A DNA stretch of 64,000 nt from assembly GCA_033297205.1 (NCBI GenBank), contig MU859068.1, positions 186,001-250,000 on the forward strand. The letters run 5' to 3'. This DNA is from Pseudoneurospora amorphoporcata. Taxonomy: Eukaryota > Ascomycota > Sordariomycetes > Sordariales > Sordariaceae. The stretch's first letter is position 1. Each line of letters begins with the position of its first letter. This document shows positions 22,211 to 33,839 of this stretch, one piece after another. The translations under genes were made by a program, and so were the position numbers. The notes beneath the pieces were generated by a model, which saw only the letters and a program-made list of their open reading frames with translations, made no database searches and was not told where the DNA came from.

Positions 22211-25084
22211 CTACCTCTGGCCCGATCCCCTCGAACTCCGACCCTGCCCAGGAGCATCAGACAACCCACCATGTGACGCCTCAATCTCACTCTCAACCTG
22301 GTCCATAGTCGACGTCTTCACCCAACTCGCTCTTCCCAAGGGACTCCTACCCGTCCGTTGTTGCTGTTGCTGACCTGTTCCGCTCGGAGTAGGCGGCATA
22401 GGCACAGACAACGACCCTGGCCCTCCTCCTCCTCCTTGCTGCCTCTGTCCATACCCTTGATCCTGATAGGGGTTAGGACTAGGAGAAGCAGCCTGCCACC
22501 CTCCAGAGACAGACTCAACACTCTCACTACTCGTCAGCCTACGATGCGGTTGCGGATGCGGCGACGACGGCGAGGGAAGAAGTGCCGGTCGTCCTCCACC
22601 ATACATGGTTCCGTCCTGCACAACAACAGAATCGGTATAAAACCCAGCTCTCCTCAATTCAGACTCCGAAAAATCGTAAACCTGCCCGGGAGGAGGATGT
22701 TGTTGTTGTTGCGGTCCCAAGACGCGGGTAGTGGTAGGATTGCCCGAAACCAGGTGCCCAGAACTAGCCTGCGCCAGCTCGTACTTCCTCCGGTCTTCTT
22801 CGCCCATGATGCTCTCTACTTGGCGGGGCATGTACACTGACATGCTGTTTCCGCCGGTGGTGTGCGCGGAGAAGGTACTGTCGAAGGAGTCACGGTGTTG
22901 GAGCTGGTGTTGATACTGATGTTGCTGTTGATACAGTGGATCCTGCTGCTGATGGTGGTGTCGCTTGCTAGTAGTCGCGGAACCAGCTACGGTGGGCAAC
23001 ATTAACGACGACCCGCCAGCGTGAGCAAATAAGCTGACGGAAGCCATGGAGTCGTCAAAGTGCTGATACATGCCGTTAGCAGAGCGCTCGGGCGCAGCGA
23101 ACTTGCCGACCAGTTTGTCGGGCGGTTGGAGGATGCTCTTGGAGCGGCCGAGACCGCCGGCGCTGCTAATGCCCGTGGTAAAGCCCTTGTCTTCTGACGA
23201 CAAAATGCCCTTGCGCTCTTGGGCGGCGGGGATGAAAGATTCGGGCACGATGTTGAGGTCGTCGCCCGTCTTCTCGGCCATCTCAATGGCTTCCTGCGCG
23301 GTGGTGGTTGAGTCGGCGGCTGCGGCGTCGGCGCGCGGACCGCCCCATGTGCGCTGGCCGGCGGTGAAGATGCCGTAGATCATGTAGTACCAGTTGAAGA
23401 AGGGGTTGAGGATGAACATCATCGGGTACAACCAGATCTTGAAGCGGCGCAGTTTGGCCCCGAAGTAGATCATCATCAGCCAATTGAGACCGAGCGAAAT
23501 GGCGATGAAGCCGACGGGGAGGTCGTCGATTTTTTTGGTCGTGGTGATCAGGGCTAGCACCATGATGAAGAAAAGCAGGGCCGTGGTGCGGATGGTGTTT
23601 TGCATGAAGCGCACCAGGATCAGGATCGGATACCGCTTCCACAGCCGCCAGTCCGTCAGCATGCACACTTCGTTGGTGATGAATCCCAGGAACCACCGGC
23701 GCCGCTGCTTGATCAGCGACCGCATCGTCTGGACGGCCTCGGTCTTGCAGAAGGCGGACGTGCACATCTGGATCTGGTACCGCTTTTTCGCGCCGATCAT
23801 GAACAGGTGCGTCAGCCAGCGGTCCTCGCCCAAGTGCGACTTGGCGTAGTCGAACAGGTCCTCGCAGTTCTCGGCCTTGTCGGCGAAGTAGTACTTCGCC
23901 ATTCTCCTGAAGGCAGAAAACCGGAGCATGGTTAAAGCCCCGGGCAAGCAAGTGACGGCGCCGCACCCGGACTCGACGGTGCGCTCGAACAGCTGCCCGT
24001 GGATGTACTCCATGTCCTGCAGCAGGGTGATCAAGCTGTGTTTTTGCGTCGTTGAGGTGATCACCCCCGTCATGGCTAGCATGTCGCGCCGGTTGCCCGG
24101 GCTGAGCTCCATGTCGTAGACGAAGTTCTGCAGGCACACCTTGTCGAGGATGCAGTCCGAGTCGATGAATAGTATAAACAGGTTGTCGTTGCGCTTCAGG
24201 TACTCGCGGTACACGCGGTCGATCAGCTTGAAGGTCATCTTTTGGCAGTGGCGCTTGCCGCCGTGTGGAAAACGGGAGACGGTTATGCGCGCGTTTTTGT
24301 AGGCGACGTCGATCGATTTGGGGTAGGATTCGAGAGTTAAGGGAACGCCGAGCTTCTCGATCGTGTTCAGGTACAGCTCGTCTTCTTGGTCGCCGTCGAA
24401 GGAGAGGAAGACGTGGATGCATGAGGGCGGGTAGTCGCAGTCGACGACGGAGTCGATGGCTGTCACGAGTACTTCGGGGTCTTCTTTATAGCAAGGCATG
24501 ACGATGACGACTTTGGGCGCGGACACTTCGTCGAGGACTTGCTTGATGCGCTTGGTGCGGCCGAGCTGGTGAGTGACGATTTGGTAGACGCAGAAGAGCC
24601 AGGGGATGGTGAGCAGGCCGGCGAAGCTGTAGAAGGCGAACCATTGTAGGAAGCTGACCATTTCTGTTGGCCAGACTTTGACGACTTGGCTCGGAAGCGG
24701 GAGGGTGACGATCATGATGGGTAGGAAGATACATCTGGAGAAGCATGTAAGTTAGCCAGATATGGACGATAGGAGGGGAGTTGAGGCGGAACATACCTCA
24801 GCAACATAAACGCAATCCCTATTATCACCGACAACACTCTAATTGTCCAGTGTTCAGCTTTCACGAATACCTTTACGAGGCAGTACATGAATGCGGCGAT
24901 CCATAAGAACCATTCGAGGCATGCCGCGAGCATGACCAGGCCCACGATGGCCGTATAGACAATCTGGAAGCGAGCGCGCAATAGTTAGCTATAACTTTTT
25001 GCAGCCTTCGCCAACAGCTGAAACGTAGCGCGGACTTACCTCCTTCACCGGCCACTCATCCTCCCCCAGGTAGTTGATAGTCAT
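22211..25084 (-). CDS. chs-6: Chitin synthase, class VI (division III)
   Basis: Exons 25084-25040, 24963-24797 and 24734-22211 join to give 911 residues. The enzyme polymerises N-acetylglucosamine from UDP-GlcNAc across the plasma membrane. Four hydrophobic segments lie within the first ~125 residues. The family-2 glycosyltransferase core follows, with DSDC (DSD at 262-264), EDRW (374-377) and the chitin-synthase signature QRRRW (414-418), then further membrane segments. There is no myosin motor and no cytochrome-b5 domain, which separates it from classes V/VII and IV and points to class VI; in N. crassa this is CHS-6. The last ~340 residues are a disordered Gln/Pro/Ser-rich tail with short Q and H runs. 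Introns have GTAAGT and GTATGT donors. Start is ATG of MTINYLGEDEWP, in frame with exon 2. Confidence 0.92.
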
Positions 25085-28000
25085 GTCGTCTCGCTTTCCC
25101 CTTCTTTCTCTTCCCCCCAAATGTTTTTTTTCCCAGTTCAATAACCCTTCTATCGCTCGCTCGCTCGCTCATAAGCAATAAGTAGGCGCAGGTGTCGATA
25201 TCGTCCAGTGTCGGTATATAGCAGCAGCCTCGCCAAAATCCCCAAGAAACTGATAACCCGTTACAACCTGCAAAGAAGGCAGAGAAGCCCGGGGTGTCAC
25301 CTTCTATACCCTTCTTCCCCTTCTCTTCACCGGCATATGTCGAGGCTAGAAATAACTTTCAACCCAACAAGCGGTGTCCCCCTCCCGAAGACGGAGATGG
25401 ACGGGAAGATGCAGCAAACGCGAGACTCTTTTCCTTTTCTTAGGAAAGGGAAAGTTTCATCGCAGTCCCTTCATAGTATGCCTGAGTCTGCCTGAGTCTG
25501 CCTGAGTCTACCTGAGTCGCATGAGTCGCCTAAGTAGCCTAAGTTATCAAGGTCCCGCTTGTCTCGGCGGGTGGTTGCAGGGCAAGACAAGACGATACGA
25601 CACAACGCACGCTTTGGACACGACGGCTGTCTCTGTGTGTGTGCGTGTAGATCCAGAGGCCGGGTAGGGAGGGTAGTGTCTCTCTTTCGAAGGGGTTGGC
25701 GTCTCGAAGAAACACTTCCGTATAACCGTTAGAGGGGCAGGCAGCAAAGAAAGAAGTCAAGAGCTTTTGAATACACCGGCAAAGGGGATGGGCAGCCCAT
25801 GGTTATGTTCTTTTATTGACCTGAATGCTATATATACTTGCCTGGAATGGACTGGAATTCTCAGTGCCGCCTAAATTAACCACCTGCATCTACACCTGCA
25901 CCATCCTCATGTTGTACTCTGTCGACTAAGTGTGTACTTCCGGAGACCTGAGCAAGGGTTAGATCGAGTGCATCTCCGAGTAAGGGGGTAAAGAAGCCAA
26001 AACCCGGGTAAGGAATCAGAAATGCTAGCTACGATGCAGCGCAGCGCCATACATCAAACAAACCTCAGAAGCTCAAGGCAAATGCGAAGGGAGGCGAAAA
26101 GCCCGAGGTGGATGGACATCATCGAGAGAAGTTGTTCGTTCCATTTTCCCATTTGCCGGCCACCGAACACGCATCAACGGAACCGAAAGCTGAATAAATT
26201 GAAGCTGGCGAAGTTTGAAAGTTTTGAACTGGGTTTGATGGGGTAAAAGAGTGAGAGAATGGGAGGAAAGGATTCAAAAGTGCGGTTCTGGCCCGACGGC
26301 AACGGGACGTTTCAATATCGAGACAAATGAAAGATGGCTTTTTAGCCGGCGTCACCACCCGCTTCCCGTCTCTCCATGGGGTGTCCCATTCAGTGAGCCT
26401 ATGAGGTGGAGCCTGGCTTGAAGAAGATATTTCCGAGGGAAAACGGGCGATGAAACTGCGCTCGGAGGGCTCCAAGTTAGGTGTTCCTTTCTGCCAATTC
26501 TAGAGGTCCATATCGGCCCTTGAGAATTTGAGTACGGAAAGTACGACCAACTCCCCTCTACCCTTCCTTCCATTTGAATTAGAGCTGCAGGAACAACCAG
26601 GCTACAAGTCCCGGAAACACCAAAAAGTTCAGGAAGCAGCAAGTAAACCGAATCAAAATAATAATGGAAACGTTAGAGTACGAAACACAACATCATTCCT
26701 ACCTAGCAACAATGCTCGTATCCACGACCACAACCGACCATGCCCGCGACCATGAGCATAAGTCATGTAGTGTAGTGCACAAACACGATGCCCGATGGTC
26801 AGTGGTGTAACCGTAACCGTTACCGTACGGGGCGGCATCGACTTTTGTGTTCTGTTGTGTTGTGTTGAGACACAAGCATAACCAATCGTCAGTGCATGGG
26901 AGAAGTGGTGACGTTTTCGGGGCCCACGAGGTCGGGGTTCTAGAAGAAAAAAGTTATCGAGCTCACCCCGAGTTTGCAAGGAGAGTCTCCTACCTTAGTC
27001 TAGGCAAAAGCTTGTTTACCCTCTTTCCTAGTATACCTAGGTAGGTAGTCGCATGTACATAGTGTAGTAGGGAAAGCGAAATACCCGTACCAAACTTTGA
27101 GTAAGGTAACTCACCCCATCCGGGTCGCCATCTTACCTCACCAATACTTACATACTTCTCCTTGCCTACAAGTTGCGGACCTACAACGAAAGTGTCTGCA
27201 GAATGGCCTGAGGGCTCGGCTTCTCACCAGGCACTCGAGGCGGATGCTAGGAAAGATGAAAGATCTATCTAGTATTTTCTTTTTGGTTTTCGCTTTTCTT
27301 GTCCGCATTTCTCTCGTCAACGTCAAATAACCCGCCGCATTATTTTCTTCCCCCAGCGCATTTCTCTTTCCCCCCATTGTTTTGTTCTGAAGCCGTCAGG
27401 TTTTCCTCTACTGCGTAAGTAGGTAAGAGGTCGCCATTTGTACTTCCTCACGGCCGTCGAACGATTCGGTTGGGACTGACCGTTCGATGTGAGCAGCAAA
27501 ACTAAGGTGCCTTTAAGCCCTCCCCTGTTGATCCCATGCGATGCCACTATGCGCCCCAGAGAAACTGGAAGCATACAGTAACCCGAATCCAGTGCCAGTC
27601 TGAATAACAGTTCCATCGCTCGGGTAAATAGCCGGTACCGCTCGCTTAAAAGGGTTGGTTAGTTGTCCGCGTCACCCTTCTTCTTCCATCGCCCTTTCCA
27701 TCGCCCCCTCCACCTCCGAACACCTACCTGCTCACCCCATGCTAACCGCCAACCACCATTGACTGCCTAGCCCCTTGTCATCGAGTACACGGTATAACTT
27801 GTATAACTCGCTCGGGGTCGGCCGGGCATGGTGCTGTGCTGTTGGCTTACGCCTGTTGCTTGTGCTTTGTTGCTCTCCAAGGGAATGAGGAGTGGAAGTC
27901 CAGCGAATGCTGATCTGCGATCTGTGAACTGCTTTGAAAAAGCTACACGTGGTCTTGCTTGCTGTTGCTGTGTGAGCTAGTGGCTTGCAAGATGAATCGT

Positions 28001-28147
28001 CGAACTATGGCGAACGCGATGCGCTCTTTGTCCACGGTGGTGTAGTTTGGAGAATAGTGCGTATTCTCGCTTCCAGTTTATGATCAAGTCCTATAATCCC
28101 CATTAGCATCTCTTGTCGCTTCAGCCATGATACGAATCACACCTGAC
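25085..28147. other. Intergenic region upstream of chs-6 and downstream of upf2
   Basis: About 3 kb with no recognisable gene; all frames are under 120 codons and lack family features. It holds the chs-6 promoter/leader (with a CGCT repeat near 25155-25170 and the TGAGTC decamer array at 25481) and the upf2 3' UTR. GTAACC-type repeats occur near 26806-26825. Confidence 0.45.
25481..25527 (+). repeat. Tandem decamer array with TGAGTC cores upstream of chs-6
   Basis: CCTGAGTCTG is repeated at 25481-25490 and 25491-25500, with diverged copies to 25519, and a last ATGAGTC at 25521-25527. TGAGTC occurs five times (25483, 25493, 25503, 25513, 25522). This is the core of the bZIP (AP-1/Gcn4/CPC-1) site, though no copy has the full TGAGTCA palindrome. 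The array is about 400 nt before the chs-6 ATG. Confidence 0.7.
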
Positions 28148-31100
28148 TTACCAATCAACATCACTAAGCTGCAACTTTCTCACCCGCTGCCCACCCCGCT
28201 CCTTATTTCCCCTCGGATCGGAGCGGTTGCTATAGTGATGGGCACCGAGTTTCTCGTTACCACTACCGTCGTAGTCGTCGTTTTCCCGAAGGTCGTAGTT
28301 CAGGACGAGGTTCTTGATGCGTTGCTGCTCTTCCTTCTCCGCCTGTTGCTTCTTCTTCATAGCAATAGCAAAGTGCGAGTCCGAAGGCAGTTCAACGGTG
28401 CGAGTCTGTACGAATGAATGTTTTGTCAGTATGGTGGATTTTCTTACGTAAAGTGGGTGGGTAGATGGTTGCGTACCTGCTGGCGATTACCCTTCTTCGT
28501 CAAAAGAGAGAAAGCCATCTTCTCCCTAGAGGGAGGAGCAGCATCCGAGGAGGGTCCGACGGCCTCGTTGGCGACAGAGGATGGCTCGCCACCAGCAGCC
28601 CCCGTACTCTCGCGAGGCTTGAGCTTGATGGGCAGCGGCAAATCAAACTGCTGCTTGCGCTCGAACTTGCGGGAATCAAGACTTTCAGCCATCATCTTGG
28701 CGAACTCGCGCTCGAACTCGGCCTCCTCCTCGGGATCAACCTCGGTCTTCTCTCTGGTGACGACAATCTCCTCCTCTTCAGATTCACTGTTGTACCTCGA
28801 AGTGGTATCCTGCTGGTCGTTATCCTCGGCCTCGCCGTCGTCGTCGTCCGACTCCTCGTCCTCGTCATCATCTGGGACCATGCCGTCTTCGTCGTCGGAC
28901 ACGTCACTATCGTTGTCCTCCGGCTCGACGACCCGCTCAACTCCAGATGTCTTCTGGTCCTGAGCCATGGCCAGCTGGAACACCTTGGACGCCTCCTCGA
29001 GGTTCGAGGCGAGCTTCCATTGCGGCCGTGTGAGGGAGAAGATGTCCTGGACGAGGAACTCGACATCCATGGGCAGTGGGTTCTTGGTGTAGATGTAATA
29101 CTGGAAGAAGGAAAGGAAGAAATCCAACTTCTTGCCAGCAGCACCCTTATTGAAGAACATACCGCAGGTCTCGAGGATGGTTGAGATGAGGCGGATGCGG
29201 AAGAAGTCATCGGGCATGTCGAAGGGGTTGATGCGGCCTGGTACAGGCGGGCCGCCGTGACCAAACGTCATGATCTTGTACATGGTGTCGAAGATGACGG
29301 GATGCTCGAGCATTCTGTAGTTATAGAGCTCTCCGAGGTACTTAACCTCTGCGATGCGGCGCTGGTTGAACTTGAAGTCGTTCAACTCAAGACCAAGGCA
29401 GATAGACTCGGTTACTTGATCGATGACTCCGACAACGAACTCGCCATGATACTTGTAGAGAGCGCTCAACAGGATGGCCAAGAGATGGATGTTACCATAC
29501 TTGACTTTTCCGGGCTTGGAGAAGACCTTGCGCAGGATTGCGACAACCTCCGTCTCCTCCCAGTGCAGCCTGCGGATATGTCTCAAGATCTTACTGTAGT
29601 TTCTCTTGGTGAGATCGCCATAGATCAGCTTGCGGATGAAGAGCTCCATAGGCGTTCTCTCCTTCACCTCAATGGCAGGACGCTGCGGCGGATCAACATA
29701 GTACACAGCATTCTCAATGAGCATCCTCTCAGCCTGTCCAATGTGCTGAACAGACTTCTTGCGCTGCAGCGTCTCCAAGAAAGAAGCCATGCGCGGAGAA
29801 GTCTCAGGGTTGCGAAGCAAGTACCGGCCGCAATTCTCGAGCAGATTGCAAATGATCTCAATGTTCATCCGCGAAAAGTCATCCAAGCTGACCTTGAGAC
29901 AGTGGAAGACAACATGCTCCGGAACAATGCCGAACTTGGTCAGCTCGGCCAGATAGCGGATGTTGCTCAGTCTGACCTGCCCAAGGAACTCCTTCTCCTT
30001 GCGCCGCTGAAGGCTACGGAATTCATTGTCGAGGTAGTCAACAAGACCCTTGGGGATATCAGGCATGTACTGGCCAAGCGTGGCAACAAGCCTGGCCCAA
30101 TTCGGAAGGAGATCGGTACGCCCCTTGGGAACATCGGTCAAGGCCTTGATAAGACGGTTGCGAGATGCCTTGGAATTGAGGAAGCAGAAGTCAATCGCCA
30201 TCTGGTCAATGGCGTCCTTGCTGATGAGCTCAGGCAAGCGAACAAGCAGGGCGTCAACCTGGGCGCCAATTGTCTTGTTCGCAATGGCAACGGACTGGTC
30301 ATCGGCAGCAGCCTCGGCCGCCTTGGCAGCTTCCGCAGCTTCAGCAGGGTCAATCTTCCTGCCAACCTGTTCATCGTCTGCCTTCTTCTTCTTGACCTCT
30401 TCAAGAAGAATGCCAGGGACCTTGCCTTTGAGATCGACCAAGTTTTCGTAGAAGCGACGCTCTTCTTCGTCCTCCCATATTCCGGACCCTTCGCCCTGTC
30501 CACGGAGGTATTCGCCAGCCTTGACCAAACCAATCGTGCCGTTCGCGGAGTTGCCTTCGTCCGTATCCTTCAACTCGGGCATCTCGGCGCCAATGATGTC
30601 GGCAATAACCTGCGCATTGGCCACAAGACGGTCTTGTGCCTTGACCTGCTTCTCAAAGTTTGACTGGCGATCCTCAAAGACCTCTCCCGACTTGACATAG
30701 GCCTCCGCATTCTTGCGCGACTGATTGTAGATAGCCTTTTGGTCCCGAACAAGGTGGCCCTTGACGTCCTCGAAGTAGCGCTTGAGGATGTTCTTGAAGC
30801 GCTCTTGCAACTCAGGGGACGCAAAGGGACCGTCTTGATCCGTACCAGCAGCGCCTTCCTCCTTGTCTTCGGTTCCGTCACTTTCAGTCTCCTCGGCGCC
30901 CTTGGTAGCGCCATCCTCCTCCACGGTTCTACGGCCATCTTGTCCCGCAGCCTTGATACCCAAGATATCCCAACTGAAAGCCTTGACGAAAATAACGAGC
31001 AGGGGGAGGTTGGCGTGGTCTCGATCGTGATTCAACAGGTCCTTCAAAACTTCGAGCGGAAACGGCTCAGCACCGCCTCCCTTGCCCGGTGAACGGGGCT

Positions 31101-31833
31101 TTGGCTCGGTCCTGGGTCCCGTGGTCGGTCTCATAGCGTCGTCGGGGCGAGCAATATCGTCGAGGGTTCGCAGGACATCGACAAGCCAGAGCTCGGTCAC
31201 GACTCGGAGGAGCACACGCTGCCGAACCAAACGGTCCTTTTCTTCCTTCTCTCTTGCCTCAGGAGTGAGCGTCTTGAGGAAACTCTTATCGGGAGTGGCC
31301 ATGCCCTTGCCCAGAAGCCATCCTAAGTGTTCGGTAAAGTCGGCGGGTCCGAATCGCTGGTGCAATGCGCTGACGATCTCGACGCCGGCTTCGATGTCTC
31401 CGGGGGACTTGAGCTTGCAGAGGCCCTCGTAGCATGCTGATATGATTTCGGACAGGTATTTGGAGAGGCTGACGGTGCGGATCTCCTGGAGGAAGGTGCT
31501 CTGAGTGGCGGCGGAGATGGTGGTTCGGAGGCGCTTGATAAAAGCAGTGTTTTTCTTTAGTGTAGAGTCGAGGGACTTGCTGACGGGAAAGAGATCTGGA
31601 GGGGTGAAGAGCGTGTGAGCATTGGTCGGCTTGAATATCGGGCGCAAACAGGACTTCGTATGGGGGCATATCGATCGTACCTTTCTCGCCGTTCCAAGCT
31701 CTCGAGTTCAACGCCCGCAGCTCACCTACAACGTGTTAGTCCAATAACCCGGAGAGCCAACAGACAAGTGTAAACAAAGCCGGGAAGAGAAGGACAGGGA
31801 GGACTGCAACTCACGCCGTCTTTGGCGATCCAT
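28148..31833 (-). CDS. upf2: UPF2/NMD2, nonsense-mediated mRNA decay factor
   Basis: Exons 31833-31815, 31725-31681, 31595-28477 and 28405-28148 join to give 1146 residues. UPF2 bridges UPF1 and UPF3 in the surveillance complex that degrades mRNAs with premature stops. The N-terminus reads MDRQRRRELRALNSRAWNG and then SLDSTLKKNTAFIKRL, the start of the first MIF4G domain. Two more MIF4G-like helical regions follow, then a strongly acidic Asp/Glu stretch (about residues 930-990). The C-terminal UPF1-binding region is highly conserved: LLTKKGNRQQ, then after the last intron TRTVELPSDSHFAIA and EKEEQQRIKNLVLNYDLRE. The first exon is only 19 nt, so the start depends on the MDRQRRR match. Introns have GTGAGT, GTACGA and GTACGC donors with clear TAAC/CTGAC branch points at the first and last. 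Confidence 0.95.
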
Positions 31834-33839
31834 ACTGGGCGATGATGAAGAGGATAGTAATCTGTAATTCCAATATTATAAGTTGCCAGAGCAGTGGCAT
31901 GCACTGGTGGATATGCTAAGGGTTGAGAAATCGGTAGCGGCAATCCCCATCAGCAATGGTAGACATCGGTGACGTGATACAGCAGGGGAGCGACGGAGCA
32001 GGCCACTGAAGGCTCTCGGACTCGGACGAGCTCAAAACGACCGAGAGACGGCGGCGGCGGGGTTGGTGTTGGTGCTTGTTTCGGCCAGAGTTGCGGCTTT
32101 CCGTCAAGGTGTCTATTCGTAGAAGCTGAATATCATTGGAAAGGCCCGGACGGTGGAAGGGGAAACGCGGTTGTCGATAAAACGATAAGAAATGGATGGA
32201 GTTGCCGTCCGCGGACAGGCCAAGCGGGTTCTTTCAGAAGGTTGGTTGTGTCTGTCCTGGGTAGAGGAAAAAGTGTTGCGGGCTTGCGGCTCGCTCCACG
32301 GGCATTCCCAGTGCTATAACTGGACCGTCTCCCCACCACCCTACAGGCTGATATCTGAGTCAATTCGCCAGTGATGATTCCCGCCGCGTCAGGGGACGCC
32401 CTCGCCATTCATTGGGCGCCTTAACGCGCTTTAGCGCCTGTGCCCCGCGACTACAGCGGGTGCCTTAACAGCACCCCACAGCCCGGGTTAACCCCCCGAC
32501 TCCCCGACTGGAGCCATTGACACGACATTGGACAGTGGCCGTGCATTCATTACTATAGGGCAGACAATCGGGGGATGAAAGGATGGAAGAATCCAGTCGA
32601 GGCTTTTTGGCCTGGCAGGGCAGGACAGGTTGTTGTTTGTTTTGTTTACCGAACGGTTGATCTTATCGTTGGCCCCCCTTCAGTTATTGTACTCTGATCG
32701 AGAAGCTCCAGGTTCATATAACTGCCCGTTGGCTTCCGTTGAGCTCCCTTCCATCTGCTGCCCCTGACTGGATTTATAATGAGAGACAGAAACCAACACA
32801 ACCACATGTTCACACATACCGTGACAGACCGCTGACCAAACTCGGGACCAGGATCTAGCCTTTGTGTCGTTCATAATGCAAACGCTGATATATTTCTTTC
32901 CGCTGGGTATCTGAGCCTTCTCTTCTGTTTTGTGTTTTCCCCTTTTCCACCTACACCTTCAAATCTCATAAATACCAACCAGAACCTGATAACCGAGACG
33001 TGTTCTTCCATCCACCCAGTGATTGGCAGACTTGGCTCCAATTCCTTCTCTTACTCATATGAAAGCCCTCCCACGAACTTTCGCTCTGTCACCCGTGACA
33101 CCCACATGATAACTACGAGTGAAATTCAACGTTTGATCCTCTGTCAAGATACGAACGAAGAATATCGAAAGGTCGCTCCTCGACCGCCAGCTCCAGAAGC
33201 CAAAACGCTAGGTGGTATTTGATATACGATAGAGATAAACCAGAAAGACGTAGACAGATAGACGCAAGGATATAGTAATACTAAAACAGGAACAACAAAA
33301 AAAGAGTCGGAACAAACTGTCGAACGCGTGCAAAAAACTCAAAGTGGTATCTTTATAGGTGGTATCTTTCCCATATGCGTGGCCGCCATCCATCCTGTCA
33401 CAGCAAAACCATCATCCCACATGACGGCCTTTTTTGTCCTCTCTCATCTGACGTGAAATAAGATGCAAGAGATTACCTTTTGCAAATCCCATTTCCCCAC
33501 CATCAATTTGTGGAGGCCCGGGTTCCCGCAAAGGCGAGATGGCCTCGTGATTTTACCCACCCCGGTAAACACAACGCGCCATCATCTCGTTTCGCAAAAG
33601 AGCAAACGAAGCCAGTGAAACCCCCCATCTTCCCATTGCCCCCGAAGGGCCAGGATCAGAAAAGAAATGCAACAAGAGACGAGAGGAAAAAGGACAAGAA
33701 CGCAGCCGACCAAATGCAGAAGAGCAACTACCGGGGTATTGTACGCCGTTGGGTATATCCAGCCGTAGGGGTATTTCTTTTTTTCCTCGCAAGTGACGAA
33801 ACGATCCGTAAAGTCTAAAATCTCGATAGCGGAATGAAC
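31834..33839. other. Intergenic region upstream of upf2, with an inverted-repeat cluster
   Basis: This 2-kb region carries the upf2 promoter and leader and, near 33.8 kb, the 3' end of the KH gene. No coding frame is recognised. A GC-rich group of four short inverted repeats at 32415-32494 is described separately. Confidence 0.45.
32415..32494. repeat. Cluster of four short inverted repeats
   Basis: Four arrangements lie within 80 bp: GGCGC (32415-32419) with GCGCC (32434-32438); CCCGC (32444-32448) with GCGGG (32456-32460); GGGTGC (32458-32463) with GCACCC (32471-32476), loop CTTAACA; and the palindrome GGGTTAACCC (32485-32494). The word GCCTTAAC appears twice (32418-32425 and 32462-32469). 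The second and third stems share bases and so are mutually exclusive. Confidence 0.6.
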
